This document shows, in pieces, positions 43,464 through 54,100 of a stretch of 64,000 nucleotides of DNA. Position numbers and translations under genes: made by a program. Every line of letters begins with the position of its first letter. Position 1 is the first letter of the stretch. The stretch lies in NCBI GenBank assembly GCA_965242975.1, contig CBDETS010000002.1, positions 372,001-436,000 on the forward strand, written 5' to 3'. Under the pieces are notes generated by a model, which saw nothing but the letters and a program-made list of their open reading frames with translations, did not search any database and was not told the DNA's origin. Source of the DNA: JAPPHA01 sp965242975. GTDB taxonomy: Bacteria > Pseudomonadota > Alphaproteobacteria > Rhodobacterales > Rhodobacteraceae.

Positions 43464-43964
43464 ATGCTTCTGACCAATCTTGAAAAGGCAATTGTGGACC
43501 AAACGCGAAGCTTCGAGGCCAGGTTGGTGCAGCTTTGCCGGAAGCTGGGCTTCGACCACGCCTGCTATGCTCACATGAATATGACAGTCGACATCATTTC
43601 GGGCTTCACCACCTGCCCGCCTCCATTGGTGTCGGACTACATCTCCCGGAAGCTGTATAAACACGATCCGGTCCTCAGACATGGGCTGGACTTCACCCGC
43701 CCGGTTGACTGGGCGGAATTCAGGGAAGATTCCAAATACCGGGCCTTTTTTGGCTTTCTTAAAAGAAACGGCTTCGGCAAAAACGGTCTGACGGTGCCGC
43801 TGAGGGTCTCGCGCGCTGAGACCGGTCTGCTGAGCGTTACCAGGGACTGCGATGAAGCGGCATGGAAAGAGATCGTGCGGAAAACCTTGCCCGGGCTGCG
43901 CGAGGAGGCGAAACTAGTTCATTCGATGGCGCTCACACTCAGCCCCGTGAAACGGCCGGCTTGA
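43464..43964 (+). CDS. LuxR-type autoinducer-binding protein lacking the DNA-binding domain
   Basis: 166 residues. The acyl-homoserine-lactone binding fold is recognisable: LCRKLGFDHACY, the YxxxDPV motif in SRKLYKHDPVLRHGL, Trp in VDWAEF, GFGKNGLTVPLR and ETGLLSVTRD. Normal LuxR proteins continue about 70 residues into a GerE helix-turn-helix; here the frame stops after SMALTLSPVKRPA. It could act by forming dimers with a full regulator or by titrating signal. Start chosen at MLLTNLEK; an ATG at 43416 is also in frame. Confidence 0.75.
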   Translation: MLLTNLEKAIVDQTRSFEARLVQLCRKLGFDHACYAHMNMTVDIISGFTTCPPPLVSDYISRKLYKHDPVLRHGLDFTRPVDWAEFREDSKYRAFFGFLKRNGFGKNGLTVPLRVSRAETGLLSVTRDCDEAAWKEIVRKTLPGLREEAKLVHSMALTLSPVKRPA

Positions 43965-44361
43965 AGGACCGGCAGGGAAGCACCGGCGAGGCCGTGTTCG
44001 AGACGCGCGCAGTGTTGCCGGTGATGCAAACCGTCGAAACAGTTTGCCAGAGGGTTCATCGCACCCGCCCGTGGAAGTTCCGGACAACCAGGCCAACCTC
44101 ATCGTGACCAGGATTGGACAGGCGCAGGGGTCTATACCCGCGCCTGTCCACCCCAAGGGATGCATTTTAGTGGGAGTTGAAATCGACAGGCCGTTGTCTG
44201 TCCGGTCGAAAGTTGCGCGTGGCCGAAGCCGCAACTCCTTGCCGTGTGACCGGATCGGCAGCCGACAAATTGAACGAAAGGGTATCGGGAGCATCTGCAA
44301 CATCGCCAACCCCGCTTGAAACCATCTTCCCGGTGCGACACAGGCGGTTCGCGCACTAGCC
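43965..44361. other. Gene-free region with strong hairpin
   Basis: About 400 bp without a supported gene. At 44116-44149 GGACAGGCGC pairs with GCGCCTGTCC around an inner GGGT/ACCC stem, a stable hairpin without a T run. It may be a transcript end for the LuxR-type gene. Confidence 0.45.
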
Positions 44362-44505
44362 TGCGGAATCTGGTGACATCCGCCCACCGATTCTGAAAAC
44401 ATCCGCCCGGGGATTCTGACGCATCCGCCCACCCCTTCTTGGGCTGCTGAGAGGTAATCTGAAGCTAGCTATTTTTCAGTTTGTTTTTGGACTGGAGAAA
44501 GCTCA

Positions 44506-46035
44506 ATGAAGAGATTGCCAATGGAGAAGACCCGAGAAGTTTTGCGTCTTGCGGCACAAGGCTTGTCTACCCGGAAAATTGCCAAGAGCCTTGGCATTGG
44601 GCGAACGACCTTGCGTGAGTATCTGGCCCGCGCCTCAGCTGCAGGTGTCAGCTGGCCATTGCCGAATGACTTGTCTGATAGCGCGCTTGAACGGCTGCTG
44701 TTTCCGCGTCCACCTCAGAACACGATCCAGCAGTCGAGCAAACCCGACTGGGCCTACGTGCATCAGGAGCTTCGCCGTCAGGGCGTGACGCTTGCTTTGC
44801 TTTGGGAAGAGTACCGGGAGGTCAATCCGGACGGGTATTGCTACAGTCATTTCTGCCAGGTTTATGCTCGGTGGAAGGGAAGGCTGTCCCCTGTGATGCG
44901 CCAGCATCATCCGGCCGGGGAGCGTCTGTTCGTGGATTACGCCGGTATGACGGTTGACGTGACCGATCCGGAGACTGGCAAGACCCGTGCGGCACAAGTG
45001 TTCATCGCGACCATGGGCGCGTCGAGCTATACCTATGTCGAGGCAACCTGGACTCAGAAACTGCCGGACTGGATCGCAAGCCACGTGCGCGCCTTCGCAT
45101 ACTTTGGGGGTGTCACCGCGCAGGTGGTTCCCGACAACTTGAGATCGGCGGTCGCCAAGGCCTGTTTTTACGATCCCAAGATCAACCGCAGCTACGCGGA
45201 TTTGATGGAGCATTACGACACGGTTGCCATCCCGGCGCGGGTGAAGAAACCGAAGGACAAGGCCAAGGTTGAAAGCGGGGTTTTGGTGGCTGAGCGCTGG
45301 ATTCTGGCCAAGCTGCGCAACCGCCAGTTCTTCAGCCTTGAGGAATTGAATGCCGCGATCCGCCCGCTGCTGTTGCAACTCAATGAAAAAGTCACCCGTC
45401 ATCTTGGGGCTAGCCGACGCCAGTTGTTCGAAACGCTGGATGTGCCAGCCCTGAAACCGCTGCCCGTCGAGCCCCATGTTTATTCCGAGTGGAGGAAGTG
45501 CCGTGCTGGGATCGATTATCATGTCGAGGTGAAGCGGCATTACTACTCGGTTCCGTATCAACTCGTGAAGAAAGAACTGTGGGTGCGCATAACGTCCCGC
45601 ACGGTCGAGATTTTCTGCAAGGGCCAGCGCGTGGCCTCGCATAGACGCACTTCAGGCAATCGCAAGCACTCGACCGTGCGAGAGCACATGCCGTCCAACC
45701 ACCGGTTCCGTGAGGATTGGACGCCGCGCAACATCTACACCAAAGCGGCGCGGATCGGGCGCAATGTGGCCACCTATACCGAAGTGGTGATGCGTGGCCG
45801 CAAGCATCCCGAGCAGGGTTTTCGAACCTGCCTTGGCGTCCTCCGCCTGGCAGACAAATTCGGCAAGGACAGGCTGGACGCGGCCTGTGAACGGGCGCTG
45901 GAGATCAATGCGCTTTCCTATTCCTCGGTACAGTCGATCCTGAAGAACGGGCTTGACCGTCAAAACCGTCAACGCCAGCCGGAAGGTCCATCGATCACTC
46001 ACCCTAATATCCGCGGCTCTGAATACTTCCACTAA
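44506..46035 (+). CDS. istA: IS21 transposase IstA
   Basis: 509 residues. N-terminal helix-turn-helix (GLSTRKIAKSLGIGRTTLREYL), integrase core with VDYAGMTVDV, VVPDNLRSAV and KAKVESGVLVAERW (D,D,E), and a C-terminal beta-rich domain. Full length, likely active. Confidence 0.96.
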   Translation: MKRLPMEKTREVLRLAAQGLSTRKIAKSLGIGRTTLREYLARASAAGVSWPLPNDLSDSALERLLFPRPPQNTIQQSSKPDWAYVHQELRRQGVTLALLWEEYREVNPDGYCYSHFCQVYARWKGRLSPVMRQHHPAGERLFVDYAGMTVDVTDPETGKTRAAQVFIATMGASSYTYVEATWTQKLPDWIASHVRAFAYFGGVTAQVVPDNLRSAVAKACFYDPKINRSYADLMEHYDTVAIPARVKKPKDKAKVESGVLVAERWILAKLRNRQFFSLEELNAAIRPLLLQLNEKVTRHLGASRRQLFETLDVPALKPLPVEPHVYSEWRKCRAGIDYHVEVKRHYYSVPYQLVKKELWVRITSRTVEIFCKGQRVASHRRTSGNRKHSTVREHMPSNHRFREDWTPRNIYTKAARIGRNVATYTEVVMRGRKHPEQGFRTCLGVLRLADKFGKDRLDAACERALEINALSYSSVQSILKNGLDRQNRQRQPEGPSITHPNIRGSEYFH

Positions 46036-46050
46036 CAACAAGGGGACACC

Positions 46051-46809
46051 ATGCTCAAACACCCAACACTCAATCGCCTGGAGGCGCTGCGCCTCGATGG
46101 CATGGCCGAGGCCTTTATCGAGCTTGAAGCGCAAGACAGTTCGGCGGACCTGACCCACCCGGAATATCTCGGCCTCCTCGTCGACCGGGAAGAGGCCAGT
46201 CGCGAAACCAAGCGGTACCAAAACCGCTTGCGGACCGCAGGGCTGCGCCATGTCGGGGCCTGCCCGGAGGATGTTGACTACCGGGCGCGGCGCGGCCTCG
46301 ACAAGGGTCTGTTCCAGCAATTGCTGACCGGCAAATGGATTACCGGCAAGCGCAACTTAATCATCACAGGGCCATGCGGCGTTGGCAAAACCTGGTTGGG
46401 ATGCGCTTTGGCACAAGCCGCCTGCCGCTCCGGAACCACCGTTCTCTACAAGCGCCTGCCACGGCTCTTCGAAGAGCTGGAACTCGGTCATGGTGATGGG
46501 CGGTTTCCGCGCCTGTTCCGTCGCCTCACAAAGACCCAGTTACTGATCCTCGACGATTGGGGACCGGAGCAACTCACCACCACGCAACGGCGCGATCTGA
46601 TGGAGATCGTCGAGGATCGATACGGCACCGCGTCAACAATGATTACCAGTCAACTGCCCCTGAAATCATGGCACGATGTGATCGGAGATCCGACCTTTGC
46701 CGACGCGATACTCGACCGCATCGTTCACAATGCCTACCGGCTCGAACTCGAGGGAGAATCCATGCGAAAAACCACAGCAAATATGAGTGACCAAGAAGCC
46801 CGAAAGTGA
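46051..46809 (+). CDS. istB: IS21 ATPase helper IstB
   Basis: 252 residues, Walker A GPCGVGKT at 107-114 and Walker B LLILDDWG. 15 bases after istA. Same protein as at 1172-1930. Confidence 0.96.
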   Translation: MLKHPTLNRLEALRLDGMAEAFIELEAQDSSADLTHPEYLGLLVDREEASRETKRYQNRLRTAGLRHVGACPEDVDYRARRGLDKGLFQQLLTGKWITGKRNLIITGPCGVGKTWLGCALAQAACRSGTTVLYKRLPRLFEELELGHGDGRFPRLFRRLTKTQLLILDDWGPEQLTTTQRRDLMEIVEDRYGTASTMITSQLPLKSWHDVIGDPTFADAILDRIVHNAYRLELEGESMRKTTANMSDQEARK

Positions 46810-46902
46810 TAACAAAACCCAAACGCCTCACAGCACACCAAAGGGGTGGGCGGATGCGTCAGAATCGGTGGGCGGATGCGCCAGAATGCGCAACTAGCCC
46901 CG

Positions 46903-47652
46903 TTATGCAGCGGAATTTGCGCTTTTTTTGGCAAGCAGGTCATGTTCCGCCAGTATTTTGCTGATCGTTTCGACATGCTGGGCGAGGTCTGTCGCAGACC
47001 ATTTTGCTTTTGGTTCGACGGACAGGGCACCGACCTGTCCCGATGAGGCTTCCAGACCAACAAACCCTTTGGTTTCGGATGGGTCATACAGGTAGCCCCG
47101 GTCCTGAAGAGACTGGCTGTATTTTCGGACCCTGGCCCGCAGGTCGTCCCGCGAAATCAGATCGAGCGCCCCATCGAGGTCATTGAAAATCTTTTTCTGT
47201 CTGAAGGCAGACAGCAAACAGAAGGCGACACAGGCGATGGCGTCCTGCTCCGGGCACAAAACCAAATCAGCCATGGATCCTTTTTCGGAGCATTCCAGAA
47301 GATGAAATCTCATAGGAGTAATGTAGAACCCCACCTGCAGTCCGAGGCTGTTCCGTTTCTGGTATCCGCTCAGAAGCGAGCAGATCAAGTCAAGTTCCGG
47401 CGGTGAAACCGACCCTTGCTCAGACAAATTGTCGATCATGGAGGTGGCGACATATTGGTGCCCGTTGAAGGTGCGCCGGATCCATCCCGAAAGTTCGAGC
47501 GTCTTCAGAGCCCGGAATGTCGCGGAGCGGGATCGGTCGACAAGGGGATAGGTGTCGTCAAGGGAGATGGGTCCGAACCGCACGACCGTCTCAAAAACCT
47601 GGAGCAGTCTTGGCCGTTCAATTCGACCTTTGGTTCTGTCTTCGTTGTTCAT
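46903..47652 (-). CDS. IclR-like winged-helix regulator, paralogue 2
   Basis: 249 residues. Winged helix LLQVFETVVRFGPISLDDTY, RSRSATFRALKTLELSGW, RRTFNGHQYVAT. The C-terminal half (LICSLLSGYQKRNSLGLQVGFYITP) is shared with the regulator at 27673-28446. The start overlaps the stop of the DUF1413-like gene (TAATG), so they form a coupled pair. The IS21 right end lies 10 bases beyond its stop. Confidence 0.78.
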   Translation of the reverse strand: MNNEDRTKGRIERPRLLQVFETVVRFGPISLDDTYPLVDRSRSATFRALKTLELSGWIRRTFNGHQYVATSMIDNLSEQGSVSPPELDLICSLLSGYQKRNSLGLQVGFYITPMRFHLLECSEKGSMADLVLCPEQDAIACVAFCLLSAFRQKKIFNDLDGALDLISRDDLRARVRKYSQSLQDRGYLYDPSETKGFVGLEASSGQVGALSVEPKAKWSATDLAQHVETISKILAEHDLLAKKSANSAA

Positions 47653-47990
47653 TACTCCATATTCCAGGGGGAAAGAGACAGGCCATATGATCGTGGCTTC
47701 CCGCTGAGGTATTCGTTGTCAGATAGAGTATGTCTCCGACTCTCGGAAAGCAGATTTGAGATGCTGTGCGTCATGCTGTTTTCGGCGTTGCGTCCGACGG
47801 GCTGAATTTCGGGAAAGGTGTCCTTGCACACCTCCTTCAGCATCCACGCCCCAAGGGTGGAGCGGGTGCGCGGCGAAAGGCTGATCCAGTCGGAACCAAT
47901 GAGGGCGCGGACGGTCACTGGGTCCCGGTTGCCGCTGTCGAGATAATTCTGAATTCCCGATCGCTGACGGGCTTCCATATGCAGGGTCAT
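47652..47990 (-). CDS. DUF1413-like protein, paralogue 2
   Basis: 112 residues from ATG 47990 (MTLHMEARQRSGIQNYLDSG). Core VTVRALIGSDWISLSPRTRS then LGAWMLKEVCKDTF as in paralogue 1. The longer C terminus (SESRRHTLSDNEYLSGKPRS) also occurs as a remnant at 28.5 kb. Upstream of, and coupled to, the IclR-like gene; regulator and small protein probably act together. Confidence 0.72.
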   Translation of the reverse strand: MTLHMEARQRSGIQNYLDSGNRDPVTVRALIGSDWISLSPRTRSTLGAWMLKEVCKDTFPEIQPVGRNAENSMTHSISNLLSESRRHTLSDNEYLSGKPRSYGLSLSPWNME

Positions 47991-48227
47991 GTGCGTCTTC
48001 CTTTTTGCGTGTCCATGCGAGGAAACAACTCGCCAGCCCCGAAGATTATTCACCTGCCGAAAGACACACCCCCGTGACCCGTTCGTGAACCGGGGGCGCT
48101 TTGCTCGAACCGGGACAGGTCCGATACGTGTATTTTCGGGGGCAGGGAAAAACCTGCGGTTCGAGGTCTGTCGAGGAGGGCCATGTGGAAAAGCAACCGC
48201 ATCGGGCCGGGGCTGACCGCATCTCCC
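47991..48227. promoter_or_regulatory. Conserved upstream region of DUF1413-like gene (copy 2)
   Basis: Resembles 43091-43330 throughout, ending at a CATCTCCCGGC/CGTCTCCCGCC block, where the two loci diverge. Probably contains the operon promoter. Confidence 0.6.
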
Positions 48228-48627
48228 GGCAGACGCGCAGAGGTACGCGACGGACGCGCGCATGTCACTTACAAGAACCGCAAGAATCCTGCAGATTGGG
48301 ATGTGATCATTAAGGACCATCACGTCGGCTATATCGAATGGGAAGAGTATCAGCGCAATCAAGCGCAATTGGCCAAGAACGCATTTGGGCGCAAGGGCGG
48401 GGTCAAATCCGGTCGTGGCGGTGGAGCGTTGCTGGCAAGTATTCTGTGCTGCGCCAGATGCGGGCGCCGACTACACGTGGTCTACACTGGCCACAAGCCA
48501 CGCCCGGTCTACAGATATTATACCCCGAATCTTTTGTTGGGCCGAAAGCGCTGCCTTACCTTTGGCGGTCGGCGTGCCGATGAACTCATCACCAATGCAG
48601 TCCTTGGAGTCCTTGCACCACACGCCA
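48228..48627 (+). pseudogene. Large serine recombinase, middle fragment
   Basis: About 130 residues: DWDVIIKDHHVGYIEWEEYQ, then GGGALLASILCCARCGRRLH (zinc ribbon) and RKRCLTFGGRRADELITNAVL. Same class as the recombinase at 13394-16648 but a different protein. The catalytic domain and C terminus are missing; cut on the right by a 31-bp IS6 end. Confidence 0.85.
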
Positions 48628-48658
48628 TCAAGCTCCCCACATCAATTTGGCAATGCCC
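48628..48658 (-). mobile_element. IS6 left-end scar
   Basis: 31 bp equal to the complement of the IS6 left end (GGCATTGCCAAATTGATGTG...GAGCTTGATG). No transposase remains. It ends the recombinase fragment. Confidence 0.85.
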
Positions 48659-49016
48659 CCGTCCTGTGTTCCGGCGAAGGGAATTTCCGATTTGCAGATT
48701 TGCCACGAACCAGTCGAGTATTGGGCCAATTGTCAAGATTGCCCCATTCTGATGATTTCGCGTTGGAGTGGTTTGCGCTCCGGTCTTGTTGATCCGACGG
48801 TGTCAGTCCGGAATATCTACGAGTTGGATGGACGTCGCAGCAATTTGGAAACGGGACATGGATAGATTGAGGTCCCTGCGGGCGGGGCGTTTTTCGACGA
48901 GGGGCAACTTTCTGAAGGCGCTGCATGCGGATTTGTCGCAAAGTTTGGTTTCTTGTTCCTTTTGGATTTGAAATCGGTGTAGAAGGCGGATTTTCAAGTG
49001 ATCCCAGGTGACAAGC
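48659..49016. other. Region without a clear gene
   Basis: About 360 bp. A plus-strand frame (EPVEYWANCQDCPILMISRW...NIYELDGRRSNLETG) from about 48680 to 48865 is protein-like but unrecognised. The rest leads into an IS6-type transposase; no left inverted repeat for that element was found. Confidence 0.35.
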
Positions 49017-49650
49017 ATGGCGGTGGATTTCAAAGGCGCACACCATCCGAAAGATGTGATCCTGTACGCCGTTTTCTTCTATGTTCGATATGCGGTTTCG
49101 TACCCGGACCTCGAAGAGATCATGGCCGAGCGTGGCGTGGCGGTTGACCACGCAACGCTGAACCGTTGGGTCGTGAAATACGCGCCACAGATCGCCGCAA
49201 CCGCTCAGGCCCGAAAGCGCCAACCCTCTGGATCCTGGCGCGTGGATGAGACTTATATCAAGGTTAAAGGTCGGTGGACGTATTTGTACCGGGCAATCGG
49301 CAAACATGGCAAAACGCTAGATTTCATGCTGTCCGAGACGCGCGACAGCGCTGCTGCTAAACGGTTCTTCCGGCACGCTCTCGCCAGCAATGGCGTGCCG
49401 GAGAAGGTTGTCATCGACAAAAGCGGCAGCAATCTGGCCGGGCTGAAATGGCAAAATGTCCTGCTGAAATTCCCCCGATCAGGCCACCAGATCGAGATCC
49501 GGCAGATCAAATATCTGAACAACATCATCGAACAGGATCACCGTTTCATCAAACGGTTGACCCGGCCGATGATGGGTTTGGAGCTTTTCACTCAGCCGCC
49601 GCCACGCTGGACGGTATCGAGGTCGCCCATATGATCCGAAAAGGACAATT
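49017..49650 (+). pseudogene. IS6-family transposase, second type, frameshifted and split
   Basis: MAVDFKGAHHPKDVILYAVFFYVRY, then SWRVDETYIKVKGRWTYLYRA (Asp), KVVIDKSGSNLAG (Asp; Lys-Ser in place of the usual context) and EQDHRFIKRLTRPMMG (Glu). A one-base loss in the GGTTTGGAG stretch (about 49580) puts the ending FHSAAATLDGIEVAHMIRKGQ out of frame. An IS701 follows at 49653; the element's right end AACTTGGAAATGCC is at 51118-51131. Confidence 0.85.
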
Positions 49651-49652
49651 AA

Positions 49653-51103
49653 TACTACAGTTGCGGATTGATTTGATTTCTGATTCATTGCTGGTGATCT
49701 AATGATGGGGAGGTTTTGGAGATGGCGGTTTCGGTCTGGACGGAAACGCTTGTTGACTGGCGCAAGTCTCTGGAAGAATTGAAGTCTCTTGTTGCCCCGG
49801 CCTTCCGGCGTATTGAACAACGCCGAACAGCGGGCGTGTTCATGGATGGGCTACTGTCTGGGGTTGAGCGCAAGACGGGCTGGATGCTTTCGGAAGAAGC
49901 CGGTTTTGGCAAACCGTATCGGATCCAGTCCTTGCTGGGGCGCTCGTCCTGGTCCGCCGATGCCCTGTGCGACCTTGTTCGCAGATATGCCCTTGACGCT
50001 CTTTGCGATAGTACTGGCGTGCTGGTTGTGGACGAAACCGGGTTTCTGAAGAAGGGCGCGCATTCCGTTGGGGTTGCGCGGCAGTATTCCGGCACCGCCG
50101 GGCGGATAGAGAACTGTCAGATCGGAGTATTTGCCGCTTATGCCAGCCGCTGGGGTCACACCCTGATCGATCGGCAGCTCTATCTGCCAAAGACATGGGC
50201 GGCGGATCCGGATCGCCGTGCCAAAGCTCATGTCCCGCAGGAGGTGGGATTTGCCACCAAACCGCAGATGGCACGCGAGATGGTCTCGCGCTTCTCGACG
50301 AAGGCGTTCCCTGTGCATTTGTTCTGGCCGATGCTGTATATGGGTCCGACAGCGGGTTCCGACGCATGTTAGAGCAGCGCAGACAGCCTTATGTGCTGGC
50401 GGTTCGGTCCACGCATACACTGCGTCTTGTCGAAAACGGTTGCTTCATCCAGGCTGATCCCGCCACACTTGTCGAAGAACTGGACACCGCCGTATGGAAG
50501 CCTCTTGCCGCTGGTGAAGGTGCAAAAGGACCACGTCTCTACGAGTGGGCGCGTCTGCCTATAGGTAAGCAGACCAAATACGGGTTGTGAAATGGGTTCT
50601 GGCGCGCAGGAGCCGTCATGATCGCGCTTCCATAACCTATTACTTCGCTTATGCGCCAGCCAATACCACCTTGGCAGAACTGGCCGCCGCAGCCAGCTTA
50701 CGCTGGACCATCGAAGAGTGTTTCCTCAGAGCAAAGGATGACCTTGGCCTGGATCATTGCGAGGCCCGCTCCTGGCACGGCTGGCACCGGCATATGAGCC
50801 TAGTGATGGCCGCAGCCGCATTTCTCGCAAAGCTCAGCGCGAACCAGCGCCGCAATGCGTTCGGGAAAGTGAACAAAACGAGTCCGGCAACGGGTCGCAG
50901 CGTATAGGCTTTCTGCAAACCGAGATATATACAACGCCCAGATTTCTTTCGACCGCCGAAATCCTCAGATTGATTGCCCGTCTTATACTTCGAACCACCC
51001 CTTCTGACGCGTTCATTCTCAGATGGTCTCTCTGGCGAAGAACACATCAGGCGGCCGCCGCCAGAGCGCATCGAAAAGCCCGCCCCAATCCGCAACTGTA
51101 GTA
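49653..51103 (+). mobile_element. IS701-family element
   Basis: 1451 bp, perfect terminal inverted repeats TACTACAGTTGCGGATTG and target duplication TTAA (49649-49652, 51104-51107), inside the second-type IS6 element. Confidence 0.92.
49722..50907 (+). pseudogene. IS701-family transposase with two breaks
   Basis: The frame from 49722 holds TGVLVVDETGFLKKG (Asp) and SGTAGRIENCQIGVF. It shifts near 50290-50330, continues as PCAFVLADAVYGSDSGFRRM (Asp) and stops at about 50588. The next frame carries ITYYFAYAPANTTLAELAAA, SLRWTIEECFLRAKDDLGLD (Glu) to 50907. All parts are present but not in one frame, so it is probably inactive. Confidence 0.85.
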
Positions 51104-51131
51104 TTAAAGCTATAAATAACTTGGAAATGCC

Positions 51132-51190
51132 TAATTCCTCCATGGGATATTTTTGGTTGACGACCACCACTGCGAGTGGTTCGCTGTTGA
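51132..51190. other. Intergenic gap with small hairpin
   Basis: ACCACT-GCG-AGTGGT (51166-51180) lies 11 bases past the stop of the beta-barrel gene. It may be a weak transcript end, but no T run follows on the minus strand. Confidence 0.35.
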
Positions 51191-54100
51191 TCAGAACTTG
51201 GCAATCAGGTTCACGAACAAGCCACCATCGTCATAGGTAAGATCCGCCAGATCATCTGAGAACGAGGTCAGGTTGTACCCAAGCCCGATCTTGGCATTAT
51301 CACCGACATGGCGGTAGGCGGCTAGCAGCATCCCGGCATCCTGCGTATCGGCCTGTTCGGTCGTCAGCATCCGGAACTCAGCCAGCAGATCCCATTTATG
51401 CGTCACGTGATAGCGAGTGTTTGCCACCAGCAACCAGGCGTTGTTGGATATGAAATCACTCGTGCCGTTGGGGGCCGTCTCCGAAAATCGGTACCCGATT
51501 TTGCCACCGAGAGACCATTGTTGGGTCCCATCATACTCCGCATCGATGCTCAGGATATGGCTATGCTGCAAAGGGCCACGCACGTCGGTGTCGCTTCCGG
51601 AAGTGATCACTTGCCCGTACTCGTCATAAACAAACCGATATCGCGCCAGAATGTTAAGCCGATCATGACGGATGGGCCGATAGGCATATCCGACAGACAT
51701 TTCGGCATAGTCCGTATCTGTCAGCGCCGGCTTGTCGGCGTTTGTGTGAACCACATCCAAGCTGGCCAATACCCGGCGGGATTTCGACAGTTTGTGCCGT
51801 AGACTGCCTAAGAACAGGATGGTATCCGAATTGCGGTTGGCATTACCGTCCAAACCACGTTCCCGGCGGTATTCCAGCCGCCCTTCGGTCGCTGTTGTCG
51901 CGTTGTCATAAACATAGCCCAGCGAAATCGCCTGGCGTCTGAAATCGCCTTCGACCGGGTCGTCGACCTGCCCGACTTCAAGCACAGCCGAGTAATCAGT
52001 GTATTCCGAATGGCTGTAGTCCACGCCGTATGTGCCGGTCATATTTTGTCCCGTGCTGAACAGTTCGTAGCGGTTTTCCACATAGACCCGCGTATTGTCC
52101 GACAGTTTTTGCTGACTACCAGCCACAAATTGCCCGCCTTCGCCATTGTTTAGCACCGAATTCAGGGCAGTCCGGTCCGGATCGAGCGTATATCCGAAAT
52201 AAGTGCTTTTGCCTTGTTGATCGTCATAGGTGATCAGAGCCTGCGCCCCAACGCCCAGATTGCCGCCCGAAACTTCACCTTCGATCCTGAGGAATTCGTC
52301 CAATTGAACCTGACCGCCGACGCCGATACGGTTATTTCGCTCCATTGTGTCATTGCGTTTCACCGTGGCCAGACCAAACACGTTCCAGCCCAGCCTTTCG
52401 GACACTGCGCGTGCATAGCGCAGTGCCACATCGGTACGTGAACCGTTCCCGGCCGACGATGCCGTGACCGTCTTTGTGTCTAGATGTTCGATGCCGAACG
52501 ACAAATCGGACTTGCCACTAAGCTGGTGATAAGCCTCCAGCCCGACCTCGTTGTTCTTCAATCCCGCGTCGTTTTCGTAGAAATCCGCATAAAACCGGTA
52601 TCTAGTGCGGTCGCTTGCATCGACCGCGCCATAAAGGCCCCAGAGTGTTTCATCCGAAACGATGGAATAATCCAGTGAAGTGAAGCCGGTATCCCGGTGC
52701 TCGAAATACCCACCGATCAGACCAGAGACAGCCAGGCCGGACTCTTCCAGATCCGTCTGCGCGGCGAAACGATAGGCGTTACCGCTGCCGTCCTGCCCGG
52801 AGCTGCGGCTGCCTGTCAGGCCGCCATCGGTCGAGGCGAAACTGCCGAAACCAGGCCCGTCCGAGCGGGCAATTTCAGCCTCGGCCCAAGTGCGATCCGA
52901 ATGTTCCCAGCGCAGGTCCACACCTGCGGTCTGCTGATCGGCAATGGCAGTCTGTTCGACCTGTCCGGTGACGCCAAGGCGCAGTCTGTCGGACAGCCAT
53001 ACCTCGCCCCGGCCGCCATAGGCATAGCTGTCGGAATCCAGCGCGTCCGGCGTCCACTCATATTGCACAACCAGATTCACATCATCGTCGCCATTGGGGT
53101 TGGTGCTGATTAGACGATCCTTGCCCGCATAGGCGGACAGGGGTCTGGTCAGACGTACAACGCCCTGAATGTAGTTGATGTTATAATCGGTACCATAGGC
53201 CAGCGAAACCCTGTCTACCACCCGGTTCGAACTCGGGTCGCGGATTTCGATAGTGATGGTTTCCGACCCCAGCGAGATATCCTGACGGCTGAGGAAATAA
53301 ACCGACCCGCCAGTGCCGCGGAACACGTCGCGCTGCGGCAGATTGTCGGGCTGCGCGCCATACAGTTTGATACTGGCTCGTGCTTCTCCGGTTTCGGTAA
53401 CCGCACTGGTTTTGGCATGAGCTTGGGCACCATAAAATGTGCGCTCATTCCGAATGTACTCGGAACCTTCAATATTGGCTTTGTAGTCGCCCCACAGGAT
53501 ATGATTACCATCTTTTTTGACTTTGACAAAGAACCGGCCCGAAGTTGGCGCGGTTTCGACAAGCATCGAGTCATCGCCATAGGTCGGATACAGATCATCG
53601 GGGTCAAGACGGCGCAGCAGGCGGCGTGGGTCGCGCTGATCGAGGTTGCGGAAGATGTCGCTCAATTCTTCTTCCTGCGTGTCCACGGAGATTGTGATCT
53701 CAGTGCCATCGACGGTGCGGCCCCGGACATATCCGGCGATCCGGCCCCGGTCATAACGACTGTCCGATGACTGCCCGTCCGCATCGCGGCGATCACCATC
53801 GCGCCAACCCAGCGTCACGTCCACGATACCTACATAGAACCACTCGGCACCGGGGATTTCGATCTCGCGCGTCAAGTCCACGGTGCTGGCGGCGATATCT
53901 ACGGCATGTTCGCCCACCGGTAGAAACCGCTGAATAGCAAAGCTGCCTTTATCGTCAGTCTCAACCACTTCGCCCAGTGTTTGCACACGGGTATTGGGTG
54001 GCAGGGTGGTGCCGGAAACGGTGATCGCACCGCCCACGATCCGCACATCTGCGCGCTTGAGCGACGAACTGCCTTCCTCCTGCGTTTTGCCTTCTGCCAG

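Larger units (their letters stand above)
44362..46892 (+). mobile_element. IS21-family element, copy B, complete
   Basis: 2531 bp, ends TGCGGAATCTGG and (complement) TGCGCATTCTGG, with several GTGGGCGGATG motifs at each end. The 7-bp duplication ACTAGCC (44355-44361, 46893-46899) shows a simple insertion. Nearly identical to copy A. Confidence 0.96.

Noticed and set aside
49479..50420. Several minus-strand frames over IS701
   Set aside because: They are antisense to clearly recognisable transposase blocks and have no ribosome sites or family resemblance.
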